DNA of 64,000 nt from Plazaster borealis (GCA_021014325.1 CM037469.1:18747701-18811700); one strand, 5' to 3'; positions 24,831 through 37,132 are shown, counted from the stretch's first letter. The notes: a model not told the origin generated them from the sequence alone. Program-made: numbers and translations.

Positions 24831-25202
24831 CTAATAATTAGGTATTCAAGGTGCTTTAACAAAGATCTACAATGTATTGCACAATTTCATGTACAAATTT
24901 CAAGTTCATTTTAAATCGGAAACGGATAATATTCATGTTTCTCTACAGTGTATTTTAAGAACAATTTTTCTATGAATTAAAAAAAACCAAAAAACCATGT
25001 CTGAAGGTCTAATTTAGCAGGATGTTTGACACATGTGTAACTTCCATCTGATTACCATGCCGACTGATAGCATCTCAACACAGTTGCAGCCAGATTCATG
25101 TAATTACAGTCTGCCTAAATACATCCCCTTTAAAGGGACTGTGCGTCGCCTCCTGGGTAAATTACGCACTCTATGATCATCTAGATCTGATACTTCGTTA
25201 TT

Positions 25203-25442
25203 GTAAGGTAGTTTTTCCTTTGAAAAGGGCACCTCTGGTGGAACATTTTAATGGGTACCAAGGCAATGACAAAGGGAAATGGAGAAAATTGCAGATCTCT
25301 AATTTTGCCTTTGAGAGAGCAAGGCCATTTTCATTTCGCAAACGGCACTTCAATTGGAAGATCTTAAAGTCTATGGGCACCAAGGCCAAAACCAGGCCAA
25401 CAGAGGCAATAGCCTTCATTGCCTCTGTGTAATTTCAGGCCT
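25203..25442. repeat. Two R1 segments in tandem
   Basis: One partial and one full R1 module set follow each other, with 'gtaccaaggcaatgacaaa' in the first and 'gggcaccaaggccaaaacca' in the second. The end is 'aatttcaggcctg'. Confidence 0.8.
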
Positions 25443-25664
25443 GCTTTTGCCTCCGCCTCCTCAGTGAAGTATCACAACTACATTAACCCAAGCCACCAAG
25501 TGTTTGTTTCTTGGTTTGCCGTAGTGCCCCTTATAAAAATCCAATAAAAGGTAAATCAAATTCTAATAAAAATGCCCTTTACTTGTGGGAAATTGCAGCA
25601 CTTCTTTATGACCAAAGTTCAAGGCCTTCTCAAGCATTGAAAGAATGATCAAACTGGTTACCCT

Positions 25665-25830
25665 GAGAAGGGCCCAATTTCATAGAGCTGCTGAAAGCAC
25701 ATAAAGTAGCTAAACACAAAACAATTGTCCTTACCAGAATAAGATTACCATACAAAACACCATTCCACATGTACCCTCTATGACTGGTTTCCAGTTATTT
25801 TTTGTTAAGCAGAAATCTGCTTAAGCAGCT
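25665..25830. repeat. R5 'gctta' dispersed repeat copy
   Basis: It runs from 'gggcccaatttcatagagct' through 'aacaccattccacatg' to 'gactggtttcc' and 'aagcagctcaatgaaa', framed by the same 'cat/atgaaa' ends in inverted sense. Confidence 0.65.
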
Positions 25831-25999
25831 CAATGAAAGTATACGCCAAGTTTTTCCAATTGTGACAACAACAAAAATAGTATGAACCGGGCTTAAAAAA
25901 TGATATTTCTCTTCATCTTCTTCTTTATGAGCAGGTCTCTTGGTTTCAATACCAGAAAGATTTCCCAGGAAATAATCAACAGAAAAAAGGCAATTGTAA

Positions 26000-26300
26000 A
26001 AAGGTAATTGTCAAAGACCAGTATTCACACTTGTGTGACCCAACATACACATAAAATAACAAACCTGTGAAAGTTTTAGAAGCTCGGAGATTATCAGATC
26101 ACAAGAAATAAGTTTTAAAAATCATCAGTGTTTTCACTGTTTTTAAACATCTGATTTCAGACTCGCAAGATAAACACTAATTGTTTTACTCCTTTTTCAA
26201 AAACTATACCAAAGCATTTCAAGCAAAAATATTTCAAGGGAACTTTCCACCTTGACAATCTTTTTACCGTGTAAATTATGTGTAAATCTGTAAACATTTT
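26000..26300. mobile_element. TTAA MITE-like element (R2), inverted, diverged ends
   Basis: It contains 'ggtaattgtcaaagaccagt', 'gacccaacatacacataaaa' and 'taacaaacctgtgaaag'. These are the reverse complement of modules in the copy at 19360-19672. Confidence 0.65.
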
Positions 26301-27299
26301 ATGTATTTAAAACATTAAGGGAAGAGAAAAACCACATATACATTTTGTAAGACTATGTTTTATAAATGTCATCAATTGCTACATGAGTTTTCAATACCAA
26401 ATCTTCAAAGAAAACAACTGCAGTGGTCACTGAGAGTAGGCTGCCTGGAAATGACAAACAGGCGAAACACTGAATGCCTTCTAGTTTCTACATATTCCTT
26501 TAAGATGTCTGTGTACAGCTCAGCAGGATTCCCTGCTGCCTCAGGTACAAGGTGCAAAAGGGCACTGAAGATGTTGGGCAGATATTAAAGGATAAGGCAC
26601 AGTCCCTTAAAGAAGATTCAAGACTGTGACCTTTTTAGCTTAGCTCAGACCTAACCAACAGCAACCAGGAGGGATTAGTAGGACCATGACATTTGGAGCT
26701 GCCTAAGTGAGAAAATTAAATCAGCTTTGTACAAGGACTCCATTTCTTGAGAGTGTACTGAAGCTTTATCGCCTGAATTTGTCTTGACTGCAGGTTTCTT
26801 GTACCGAGACAAAGAAATTGTTATTCGCGATGAGATAAAACATCCTGGCCTGAAAGTTCATTATTTCGGGGTTGAGGGGGCCGATCTCTGTGATCAATTA
26901 TAAAGGGCACTTCCATGACAAAATACGGCATGGGAACAAGACAATGATCTCAGCAATTGAGGTACATATAACAGTTCTACCATAGCTTCTTTAATTTGAA
27001 CACCTTAATTTATCTTAGGCTGTGTCCGAAAAAGCCATTTTGGGAGTTAGATTTGAATAATGTCTGGTACAATAAATTGCTTAAGTTTGAGTTCCTCAGA
27101 CTATAGAGACAGTTGCTATGTCAAACGGTTCGGTACAAGGTTTCATATAGCAACCTCCCAATGGGATAACCCTGGTATCATTCTGCCATGTACAATCATT
27201 CAGAATTGCGTATGGGTGTTCACCGCCTCTTTCTAACTATGCAACCATGTCACAAACATGTCACAACTGTCTCTAGGCTGAGGAACTCAAATTAAAGTG

Positions 27300-27640
27300 G
27301 TAACTTGTGACTTAGTAATAATAATAAAATAATAATAATAATAATAACTAGTTCTTATATAGTGCATTTTACATAAACGTATAAATTAAGTCTTTACATT
27401 AGTAAAGTAATTTACCACAACCCTTGCCCCCCCCCAATGAGAGCAAAAACAATACAGAAATGAAAGGTTTGATACATTAAATAGCCCCCAAAACAATATT
27501 TAAAAAAATTAATAAATAAATAAATACAAAAATATATATATATATATATAACAAAATTAATTAATTAATTAATAAAATAATAAAAATAATACAATATTAA
27601 TAAATAAAATAAATAAACAAATAAAAATAAAACTTATGTC
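27300..27640. repeat. AT-rich low-complexity tract
   Basis: aataat repeats, a (ta)n run near 27533-27550 and attaatta repeats, separated by a short unique piece with C-rich runs. Confidence 0.9.
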
Positions 27641-28110
27641 TTTGACCCCACTTGCCCCCCCCCATAAAAATGTCTGGTTATGCCAATCATATGGCTATAA
27701 ATCTGACCAATGTTCAGAAAGAACACTGTGTACATTGTAGGAACACCAGGTTCCCAAAACAATGTTCAAGCACACACAAAGACTTGCATGGTCCAGCAAA
27801 ACTGGCAACCCAAATCAAAGTTTTTAGTGATTGAAGATTCAATAACACCATTAGCTTCCCAATTTAGAACCGACATGAATTTTTATATATTTTTCCCCCC
27901 TTAAGAGATAACCAATGCGTGACATCCGATAGAGATTCGTAACTTAACAACAAACATTCATCCTGAAATTTCTCAAATCCTGTAGGGTAATTACATGATC
28001 GGGAGAAATCATGGGGGGATGGGAGGGTGGTTGAAGACACCATGATCTGAAATCTTAAGGATTACCTTCCTGAACATTCATGCTGCATTAAGCGGAAAAA
28101 TGCCGATCCC

Positions 28111-28124
28111 CTACCAGGGGGCGT
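28111..28124 (+). promoter_or_regulatory. CTCF-like motif
   Basis: CTACCAGGGGGCGT fits 12 of 14 positions of the CTCF core consensus CCASYAGRKGGCRS. It is a sequence match only, and no second signal supports it. Confidence 0.2.
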
Positions 28125-30189
28125 GAACTCTTACTGTCAAATCAGACTGGTTTCAGCCTCTATTTTTATCGAAAGTGACAGACAACGGAAATAGTCTGCT
28201 CTCCTGGAGGCAACAGCCTGTATATCCTATGACCCAAACATTTTCTCCTTTTCCCCCAAGACGTCTTGGCTTCTTCACATCCAAGATGGTACAGTCTGGT
28301 TTGGGGTTTGTGAGGGTTTTTTGTGTGCATTGATGCCATCAAACTAAAATCCACAATTTGTGTTTTTGATACACAGAGCAAAAGAATCGTTTCATATTTT
28401 TTTCCTATTGACCGCTGGCTTTGACACTCGGTCACAAGCTGAAAAGCTTTATCTTTTTAAGATGTGCCACCAAAAACTAGTGGAATTGATCTATCTGGGT
28501 TTACATTGGACTTGAAATCATAAAACACAGGCAGCTCAAACAAAATTCTTCAAGAAAGCCAGTATGTATTCTGAGCTTAAATGAGCTGTTAATTCTAGAA
28601 GTCCCGATGTCAATCTTTTGAGCATCACTACGCCCACCTCTAATGATTATAGTTCCGTCATAACTGATTCCTGGTTTCAACATCTCAATCATCTCTTATC
28701 TCACATGGACAAAAAAAAATCCCCCATCCAATTGCAGATTTCTATCTCATATGCTGCCCCGGCTTGACATTTGATTCTTGCTCTGTTTTCTGTAACCGAT
28801 CGTGTTTTTAGAGTCATTCTGCTGCTGTTTTGATCTGCTTGGATGGAGATTCAAATTATATTAGGGACGTCATCAAGGAGAAGTGGTGGGGCGGGGGCAT
28901 GAGTAGTAGGGAGTGGGGTGGAACTATAATGTGACAATGAATGGGGAATGTGTGGGATTGGTGTCGAGGTATGTGAAAGTTCAAGTATTGGTTGACTGGA
29001 GGTAAGGGTACTAGTGGGGTGTAGGAGCCATTTTGTCCTCAACATCTTGAGCCATGAACAGGTCAAAGGTTAGATTTCACTCCAATGAATTCAGGGAAAC
29101 CACGACTTGGTAGCACCAGTAAAGAACAGCAATGCTTTAAAATAAAAGTACAAATTTTTGGAAACCCAACTAATTCTGAGTACTTTTTTACAAGAACAGA
29201 TTTGACTACTAGTCAGTGCCTTTAATCATGGAGGTAGAATTAGAATGCTTTAATGCATTTTTATGATCTATGTAGGCTCGAATGTCCTGTGAAACACAAG
29301 CCAGGTCATGCATTATGAACAAGACGGCACGGCAATTCAAAACTTCCGCTGTAGACCTTTCAGATCCCCCTCTTTGACATTTGGGAACATGACCAGAGGC
29401 AGACCAAAGAAAGAAAAGACGACCAGAAAAAAAAATCTACCACCCAAACAAATTATCCGCAATAAAATTTATCAATATGTGCTATGAAGCAAAAGTGCAT
29501 TGTTAGTGAGCATTCTGTTTGAGAGAAAAATGTTTACAGTTCAAATTTCTGGAGACATCCCTTGAAAGTTTAGTCACTGTCAATTTCAAATCAGTAAACC
29601 TAACATCTCTAGTTCCCCTGTTCAACATTGTGCCTGGTGTTTAAATTTGTACATGGTTCTTTAGTTTTGTGGTTCTTGGTGGGTTTTTTTCACACAGATT
29701 TGTGTATATAGACTGCTGTGGTGACAAAAACATCAAAGGCAAACCATTGTCTAATACCAGTTCAAGGAAACTGTGCATTATTATTGCATTATTACAAAAA
29801 TACTTCTGTGAAACCGACACCAGCCCTGGCCATTTTTCCTTCATTCAGTTTCTCCCTTTCTACATCAGCCACCGAAAGGGCTCAAAAGGCCCTCCAGATG
29901 GTGACCCTATTTTGGGGCATTATGCTGACACAAGCATGGGGTCTCTCTTGGATAATGCTGTGCGATGCTGACAACGATGGGACACAACAATTATTAAATA
30001 CAGCTATTGGCAGGAATGTGCCAAGTTCAGATAATCTTAGCTTGACAGAAATGCCCTAGGATACATGTCCATGGACAGCATGTGGCTGGTTTACAATAAT
30101 CTTTGCATGGCAGAAACAGGTGAATAGCTGAAGAAATGCCCTAAGACACATGTCCATGTTTACTGGACAGCATGTAACTGGTTTATTAA

Positions 30190-30366
30190 TCACAGTGCTC
30201 TCCCTAAACAGTGGGTCTGCTGGCCAAATGCCAGTTAAAAGGCCAAAAAGCATCCCTATTTTGTTAAATACGGACTAGTTAAAAAGATGACCGACCAGTG
30301 AAATGACAAGCTACAACTGGTCCCACTGGCTAGTCACTTGAAAAGTTAATGGCAAACCCTGCACAC
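30190..30366. repeat. R3 dispersed repeat, short copy
   Basis: It runs from 'cagtgctctccctaa' and 'gtctgctggccaaatgccag' to 'ggtcccactggctagtcact' and ends 'ggcaaaccctg'. It shares both ends with the long copy at 41053-42335 but has only about 80 bp of interior. Confidence 0.75.
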
Positions 30367-31254
30367 CTGAGGACCAGTCAAAGTTCTTTGCAACTACAGT
30401 GTACTAGTCCAGCTGGCTAGTTTATTGCTTGCCACTGCAACATGTAAACCGCTGAATGTTCATATTGCTACAAATTGCAATTTGGCACATTAGCAATTCA
30501 AGTGTGAAAAGATCCACCAAATTTTATTAGCAATTTTCCTGGAAATTTGTCGAAAGAGAGGAGCCTCATGATTATGAAATTGGTAAGGTGGTTTGGACTG
30601 TTGACTGTCAGACTACATGTACCTGCCCTGTGGGATTTAATTATTTTCTCATTATATCAATACAGTATCGATATAAAATTGACACCACTGCTGGCGATGC
30701 ACGCCCGACCTTTGTATACAGGTGGTCAAGATAACTGGTCCCCTGAATTGATTTGTGTGTGAATGTTTGGGAAAAGTACCAATGCTGTGTACATAGGGGC
30801 ATCAGCTGGCAGTGAAACGCTTGATGTGAAAGTCCTTTACTCAATTTAGTTCCCACTGATCATGTTTCAGTTCTGCCCAGGCAGGCATGAGTGAGATCAA
30901 AACTAACAGGAATGTTAATCCATTTCTGAAAAAGGAGGATGGTGGATCAATCTAAAGACAGGTTGAAATTGTTTAGTACAGTCGTCTGAATACATGTCAT
31001 GCATTTTCAACCATAAGATGTGCTGTTTAGACTGGGTTCTTGAGTGGTAGATTGACTGCGAAGTTTGACAATATTCAGACCATGTTGCTTTAATGTTTAT
31101 TGGACAATTCTCTCATCACAACTCTCTTTAGTCTGTACGGAAAAACTTAATCAACCAAGCTAACAATTATGTTTAACACGAGGAGAAACGTGTAATGCAC
31201 AGCAGGGATATTCCCTTTGTTGAGTTCAGGCAATGCCAGTGACAAGACTTGATA

Positions 31255-31500
31255 CTTCGTGACCAGGTCTTATACTTCTCTGAGGGAAATTAGGGGCACC
31301 AAGGCAATGACAAGGGGCACAGACGCAATCGCCTCCATTGCCTCTGCAAAGTATCAGGCCTGAGTGACCAACTCCAAACAGAGACTCGAAGCTTGTAAGG
31401 GTAAGGTAGTTTTTCCTTAGTAAGGGGCACCTCTATGAGGGAATGACAAGGGGCACGGAGGCAATCGCTTCCGTTGACTCACCGGATTATCAGGCCTAAG
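31255..31500. repeat. Two tandem partial R1 copies
   Basis: 'aaggcaatgacaaggggcac' followed by 'gcaatcgcctccattgcctc' occurs at about 31300, and a similar module follows at about 31440. Confidence 0.75.
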
Positions 31501-31971
31501 TGACCAACAAACAGGTCTTCCATCAAACAAACGTATACTTGATCACAAACTGAAAAAAGCCGGCACAACTGCTGTTTCAATACAAATCCTCAAATTCTAC
31601 AACTGGATGTAAAAAAACTTTCTTACATTACACAGACAGAAAGGAAAGTAGGCGGACAGGATTGTAAATCTTTTAACATGAAATGTCATGTTTTTTGGCT
31701 ATTCAGCAAAGAGACGCTGGTTTAGTCAAATGTAAATTAAAAGGGATGGATTTCAACAATACAAATGAATTTAGAGATAAACTGGTCAGGCATGATATTT
31801 TACCCTTTAACAAAATTGGCACAAATTTGATTGTGTACAAGGTCCAACCTTTTTGATAATATTAAACAGTAATCTTACTGATTTTCTGCAGACAAAAATT
31901 GTAAAGAAAAGAAAGTAAGATTGAAGAGTCTGCCTGTGGAAGAGGAAAACAGACATTCACTTTTCACTCAC

Positions 31972-32271
31972 CTTCATTCTCATCAATTCTCTGGTTGCCA
32001 CCTCCACTATGCCTCTTCTTCCGGCCGTTACCTTGCCTACCATTAGCACCATTCTCCATCTTCAACACAGAAGGATTATATCCTCCACTCACGTGCACGC
32101 CCCCTCCTCCACTACCGCTGCCCCCTCCCCCGCGGGGCGAGGTCTGCGGGCTTGGGATGAAGTTGCAGTTCTCCTTTTGCCGCTCCCGAAGTTTCTTCTG
32201 GAGCTTTTCTCTCTGCTTATCTGTCCGGTCGTCTCTTGACCGGGATCGCATTGTTTGTCTCTGCTGAGGAT
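31972..32271 (-). CDS. FNDC3A: FNDC3-like protein, third coding exon (residues 395-494, basic/Gly-rich)
   Basis: The acceptor is ACACTCCAG (ending 32272) and the donor is GTGAGTG (31971-31965). The product begins DPQQRQTMRSRSRDDRTDKQ and continues with a basic helix EKLQKKLRERQ. This corresponds to 'YERLQKKLKDRQ' in FNDC3A, and the following SPQTSP matches the vertebrate SPPSSP motif. A glycine-rich spacer (GGGGSGSGGGG, about residues 442-453) and a basic GRKKRHSGGG segment lead to the acidic end IDENE. The exon is 300 nt and symmetric phase 1-1. The charged block is one of the most conserved non-FN3 parts of the family and is the strongest identifier after the FN3 start. Function of the segment is unknown to me. 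Confidence 0.9.
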
Positions 32272-32337
32272 CTGGAGTGTTTACAAAAATGTACATGTTT
32301 TTCCATTCCTTCTTTTTTTAATTATTTTTTCGGGGAT

Positions 32338-32352
32338 GGGGGGGGGGGGGGG
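32338..32352. repeat. G15 homopolymer
   Basis: Uninterrupted G run followed by a short (ac)n tract. Confidence 0.95.
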
Positions 32353-32404
32353 ACACACACACAACACACCTCAGAGACTTGTGCACTAATTCAGATCAGG
32401 GCCC

Positions 32405-32740
32405 TGGCCCCAATTTCATAGGAATGCTTAAAGCATTAAAAGTAGCCATCTGTGACTGGTATCCTGCTTATTTTTGCTTAGCAAAAAAGTTTCGAGCAAC
32501 ATTTTCTTTCTATAAAACTGGGCCCTGGTCTGGTATAGCATTGAGCTGCTTGAGCAGAAAATACTGCTTAAAAGTTTCCCTGCTGAGCAAAAATGAGCAG
32601 GAAACCAGTCCCATTGTATTTGTGATATATAGTACACTGCACTGGTAACCTACATGTATTTCTGGGAAGCACAATTGTTATGTGCTTAGGTAATTTTTGT
32701 GCTGAAGCAACTTATTTTAATTGGAACCTGATTTATGACT
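32405..32740. repeat. R5 'gctta' dispersed repeat, two overlapping copies
   Basis: 'caatttcataggaatgctta' with 'gtatcctgcttatttttgct' is followed by 'gagctgcttgagcagaaaat', 'agcaggaaaccagtcccatt' and 'tttttgtgctgaagcaac'. Confidence 0.7.
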
Positions 32741-32849
32741 TTTATATATGATCAATGGATGACAAGAAGACTTACATTATTAATGAGCAACCCTCAGTGC
32801 AAAATGATTATGGAATCGAGTGTATTCAAGCCAAAATTTTGAACATAGA

Positions 32850-33125
32850 ATTATAGGCACACAGACACATACATGTAGGCGCATAGCACATACAAACAGG
32901 CACATTTAAGCACATAGTTGCATTATAGGCACATACGTGTAGGCACATAGGCACATACATGTAGACGCATAGCACATGCAAACAGGCGCATAAGCACATA
33001 GGGGCATAGGAACATATGCACAGAGGAATATAGGAATACAGTCAAATAGGTGCATTTATAAGCACATAGCCACATACACTGTAGGAACATAAGCACACTG
33101 TATGCACATAGCAACATAGGCACAT
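32850..33125. repeat. Degenerate 'aggcacata' tandem repeat
   Basis: More than 20 loosely repeated units of (t)aggcacata with variants such as 'gcgcatagcacatacaaa'. It is old and diverged. Confidence 0.85.
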
Positions 33126-33308
33126 TATGGGAGACTCAATAGGATCCACCAATACCTAAGCTGGACCTAAAACCAGAGCTGAGCTAGAATCTTCAGCCTA
33201 AGCCAAAGCTGAGACAGAGTCTTGATAGTAAGCCAGACATAAAGCCATAGCCATAGCCTTGGCCTCAGCCAGAGTCACAACAATGTCCCCTCTGCAGTTA
33301 TCTTTCTG

Positions 33309-33465
33309 AATACGATATTGAAAGTAGCGATAACACCATGTAATATCTCTAAATGAGTTGGGGTGGTTCTGAAAAGAACCGTTGTTAACCAACGGTTCTT
33401 TTCAGAACCACCCCAACTCATTTAGAGATATTACATAGTGTTACCGCTACTTTCAATATCGTATT
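33309..33465. repeat. Near-perfect palindrome: 76-bp arms, 5-bp loop
   Basis: The left arm (33309-33384) and right arm (33390-33465) are reverse complements with two mismatches; the loop is ttaac. In minus-strand RNA, the FNDC3 pre-mRNA sense, both mismatches become G-U pairs, so the stem is uninterrupted. It lies in intron 2, between the two symmetric exons. It could be a fold-back mobile element or a source of small RNA; neither is shown. Confidence 0.95.
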
Positions 33466-33849
33466 TCCACCATGCAAAGTTTCAAATCCTACTCATTTCT
33501 CAATATGGTTGACAAAAAATGACAATGAGTGGGCTTTTGATTTGAGCAAAATATTCAATTGTTTTGATTTCAAAATTACATGTCATGGAAGCATACCACA
33601 GCTGGTTTTGAGACCGGTTTTCACTGGTCCTGGACTCATTTTTTACAAAGTCCATTTTTTGAACCCATATTTGGGCCTGTGTTGATGGAGGACCAAAGCA
33701 TTAAAGTTCATTTTAATGTGGTTAAACCAATGAAAAAAAACCACATCACAACACAAATCACTTTGGCGATATTGACAAATAATCGTCATATTTAGTTTTA
33801 TGCTTTATGGAAACCAAGCTATGGGCCAATATATTTTATAGAGTAGTTT

Positions 33850-34020
33850 AAGCAAAATAATTAGCTCAGCACAAAAAAATTGTGCAAACCATAACATGAA
33901 TAGGTTACCAGCCAAACACCATGTCATACTTTTGACTGGTTTCCAGCTCATTTTTGCTCAGCCAAAAATTAATTATGCAGTATTTTCTGTTCAAGCAGCT
34001 CTATGAAATTGGGCGAAGTC
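33850..34020. repeat. R5 'gctta' dispersed repeat copy
   Basis: It contains 'ggttaccagccaaacaccat', 'tgactggtttccagctcatt' and 'caagcagctctatgaaattg'. Confidence 0.7.
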
Positions 34021-34168
34021 TTTGTCATGATCTCATCACCTTGTGTTCCGTCTTGGTCTCGGTCATGAACTGTTTATTGTCTTGGTCTTGTCTTGTCTTG
34101 AACAAACACATGACACCACTGACATGCATGACATGCAATGAAACCAACCAATGGTCCAGTCCCCTTAC

Positions 34169-34699
34169 CTTGGATATGTGAATGATCAGGCATATTACAC
34201 TGATGTTGTTGCTGTGAGTTGTGTTGACCATGAGGGGGCGCAGAATTGTATCGAATATGAACATGATGTGGAACAGGCACGCCAGAATTCGGCGGAACTG
34301 ACGTGTGTGTGGGCACTGACGTGGCCACGTGCTGCTGAACATGTGGGTGAATAATAGGGTTTGGATAGCCCATCATGTGGGGGTAAACACCCCCCATGCC
34401 AGCCCCACCCCCTCCCCCGTTGGGAGAATATAACGTGGGGTACATTTGAGGTGAGAGCACAGGGGGGCCTGTGGTGTACATGCCTTGCTGCGGTTGCTGC
34501 TGCTGCTGCTGCTGTTGCATGTCATTGACGACCGTGTCTTGAACTGATGGCTGTATGGCCATACCCTGGACTTGCATTGGTGCTGTGACCACAGGTACGT
34601 TTGACACTGTTGGCATGGACACAGGTCCATGTCCCGTCTGCACTGTGTGCAGGGGTGGGGGTACAGGTGAGCTAGAAACCAACTGAATAAGTGTAGGAC
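34169..34699 (-). CDS. FNDC3A: FNDC3-like protein, second coding exon (residues 218-394, polyQ)
   Basis: The acceptor is a T-rich run ending GACAG (34710-34700) and the donor is GTAAGG (34168-34163). The entry phase completes a glycine codon, giving HG|PTLIQLV, which aligns with ITG|PAQVPM in vertebrate FNDC3A. The product is a proline-, glutamine- and histidine-rich linker: eight glutamines at residues 279-286 (34494-34517), then a 'QMYPTLYSPNGGGGG' stretch and repeated PH/HV motifs. This matches the proline-rich, probably disordered region that precedes the FN3 domains in the family. The exon is 531 nt, a multiple of three, with phase 1 at both ends, so skipping it would keep the frame. An apparent reading-frame extension beyond 34169 is only read-through into intron sequence. 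Confidence 0.88.
34494..34517 (-). repeat. FNDC3A: CAG/CAA tract encoding polyglutamine
   Basis: Eight consecutive Gln codons (residues 279-286), mostly CAG with one CAA at the 5' end. A short second QQ follows after a proline. Confidence 0.9.
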
Positions 34700-35234
34700 C
34701 TGTCAAAAAAGAGAAAAAATCAAAAGTGAATTCAAGGTACTGAAAAAGTTAAGAGGATTGAGTTACCACAGCCTTGAGAATTGTGATTGATTTGGGACAG
34801 TTTCCAAACCAGATTGGCCTTGAGTAATACTTTCTGAACATCAATGCCATTTCACAAGTTATTGGACAAATCATTCAAAACCACAAAGCCATGATATACT
34901 TGTGAACCAACTGATTTAGATGCAACTTAATCTTGGTACATAATTTGGCAGAACTGTGAGTGGAAGTATTGAATTGTGACCACAAAACTGAAACAAGATC
35001 GCCCCGGCGAGTTAGCGGGAAATAAAAACAAGTTTTTATTTCTTCAAAAGTACAAATAGTGATATTGATATCAAAACAAATAACACATCCCGCTGGAATC
35101 AAATTGAAATAATCCAATAAACATCTGACATCAGACCACAGATATTAAAAAACATATGGCACTTTCATATCAGAATCTTTGTCATATTGCCAAGGGTGCC
35201 ACTGCAACGATGAGTCCCAATTCTCACTGTACCA

Positions 35235-35530
35235 AATAGGGGCCAAACTAATTTGACCTCCCAGCACAAAAGGAACTAAGCACAAAACAATTTTGCTAAC
35301 CAGAATAAGGTTAAAGCCAAAATACCATGGCACAATTTCATGGCTCTGCTTCACAGAATTCTGTGCTTGTAAACGGCCAATAGCACTGTGTGTTTTACAG
35401 GGCGCCGAAAGTGCATAATTTCACTGTACGATGAAATTCGGCCCATATCACATATATGTACTATTTCTCGTTTGTTTTTTTTCTTAGCAGAATTTTTAAA
35501 GCACTAAGCAATTCCATGAAATTTGGCCCT
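35235..35530. repeat. R5 'gctta' dispersed repeat copy or copies
   Basis: It contains 'gctaaccagaataaggttaa', 'caaaataccatgg' and 'aagcaattccatgaaatttg'. Confidence 0.6.
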
Positions 35531-35589
35531 ACAGATGCAGGCATGATTCTAGTGTAAAATGATACACAATAAAACTGTTTAAAATGTTC

Positions 35590-35840
35590 CAGATTGCACA
35601 GGAGAGCAAACCAAACATAAACATCAAGTAAAACACATTCCCAGGACCTTGTTTCAATTCAGCATGTAGCATTTAACTTGCCAAATTTTGGGTCCAAAAT
35701 GCCCCCCAGTTTTGAAAAATCCTGGGAAGAACTTTGTACCTGTGCATTCACAGGCCTGATACTTTTGCCTGAATGCCCCTGGCCATTGCCTTGGTGCCCC
35801 TTGACATTTTTCTGTAGAAACTTGCATTTTGCTCTATGCA
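35590..35840. repeat. R6 half copy followed by an R1 fragment
   Basis: 'ccagattgcacaggagagca' to 'aatgccccccagttttgaaa' matches 5960-6120. An R1 fragment follows: 'aggcctgatacttttgcctg' and 'ccattgccttggtgcccctt'. Confidence 0.7.
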
Positions 35841-35924
35841 TGTAGTATGGCTCCAAAAACAGCCTCGCTCTTTACAGCCCCGCCCTTTACATATGTACAA
35901 GATTGATGCTAGGCCTACATGTAC

Positions 35925-36125
35925 ATTCACCACATGATATACTGCAGGGAACCACATAGGGTGACATTGAGTGGTCAGACAGTAGGAGGGTTGACTGTGT
36001 ACTGAGTAGATCATTCTCCACAATATATACTGCAGGTTGGCATAGTTTATCTATCATTCAAAACCACAGTGGATGGCATTGAATTGTCAGACAGTAGGGT
36101 GGGGAGGGTTAAGTGTGTATGAAAG
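35925..36125. repeat. Inverted relatives of the 105-bp tandem at 11140
   Basis: Two units with 'ggtcagacagtaggagggtt' and 'tcattcaaaaccacagtgga', in the opposite orientation to 11261-11430. Confidence 0.7.
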
Positions 36126-36958
36126 CCCTGAATCCTGCCATTTGGTTTACAACCAATCTCCGTTGACACTGCACTGACAGAACTTTTGAAACATCATTTA
36201 ACAGAAACAAAATGTGTGATTACTGATTGCCATCGCTATTCACAGGTGGGTGACCTCAACGAGGACAATCTATAACACATCATAGGGGGTTGTCCATGTA
36301 ATTAAATTACTCCCCTCCATGAGGGTGAACTGTCACTGGCCAAGGGTGCAGGGAGTCGGCTCACTCCACTAGGAACAAAGGGGGGAGTTGATCCAGTAAC
36401 AGGTCTAGACTGGCTGTGCCTGGCAGCGCTGGCACATGATGCGCCCTCAAAGTCATATGCAAATTGTCCGATTTATCACCATCTATTTACAGGTTTAGTG
36501 AGCATTGAAAACTGACAACTGTGTCAATGGATGTGACCCTTACAGTTAATATCACATCAATATATTTGGACACACACCTACATCATTATTTTCTAAGAAA
36601 GCCTGGCTGTCCATCCCCATTAGTGCTTCACTTGGCTTCATTGGAATTGTTAACACATCTCACTTCTGTCCCGACATAAACAGGTCCTTGCTGCATATGC
36701 AAGGTCCTAACTCATCAAACAGGTTTATCAGAGTCAATCTTGTTGGGAGGGTGGCCACACAGATGTTCATTATGCAAATGATTCTTCACAAGGATGCATA
36801 AAATGTTTTCTAAAATTGTCATAAAAGCATAATTGATATGGAAAATAAGTCCCTTGGTTTACAGATTAATATGATCAGAAATCATTTGTAACATTAACAA
36901 AAATTACGATTTGTGAAAAAAAATATGTAAAGGCAAAAAAAGTGTGAACAGTTAATTT

Positions 36959-37132
36959 AGGCCTGGAATTTCATCTTTGAGAGGGCAAGGCCATTTTCAT
37001 TTGGGCATTTCAATTGAAAATCTTTAATGGAAAACTTTAATTTATGGGAAACTTTGATGAAGGGGCACCAAAGCCAAGACCAAGGGTAACAGAAGCCATG
37101 GCCTACGTGGCCTCTGTGTAATTCCAGGCCTG
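36959..37132. repeat. R1 copy, full length
   Basis: It starts 'aggcctggaatttcatcttt' and ends 'taattccaggcctg'. At 174 bp it is the best reference copy for the family. Confidence 0.85.

Larger units (their letters stand above)
12833..31971 (-). other. FNDC3 intron 3, about 19.1 kb
   Basis: This large intron is filled with dispersed repeats: R1 copies, two TTAA MITE-like copies, tRNA-like short elements, one R3 copy and one R4 copy. There is also an AT-rich tract at 27300-27620. A plus-strand candidate exon lies at 22320-22445. The stretches 16470-19350 and 27640-30180 hold nothing I can identify beyond ordinary intronic sequence. Confidence 0.75.
32272..34168 (-). other. FNDC3 intron 2
   Basis: This is a 1,897-bp intron between the two symmetric phase 1-1 exons. 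It holds R5-type repeat DNA (32405-32740 and 33850-34020), a G15 run (32338-32352), a degenerate 'aggcacata' tandem (32850-33125) and a near-perfect long hairpin (33309-33465). Confidence 0.8.
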
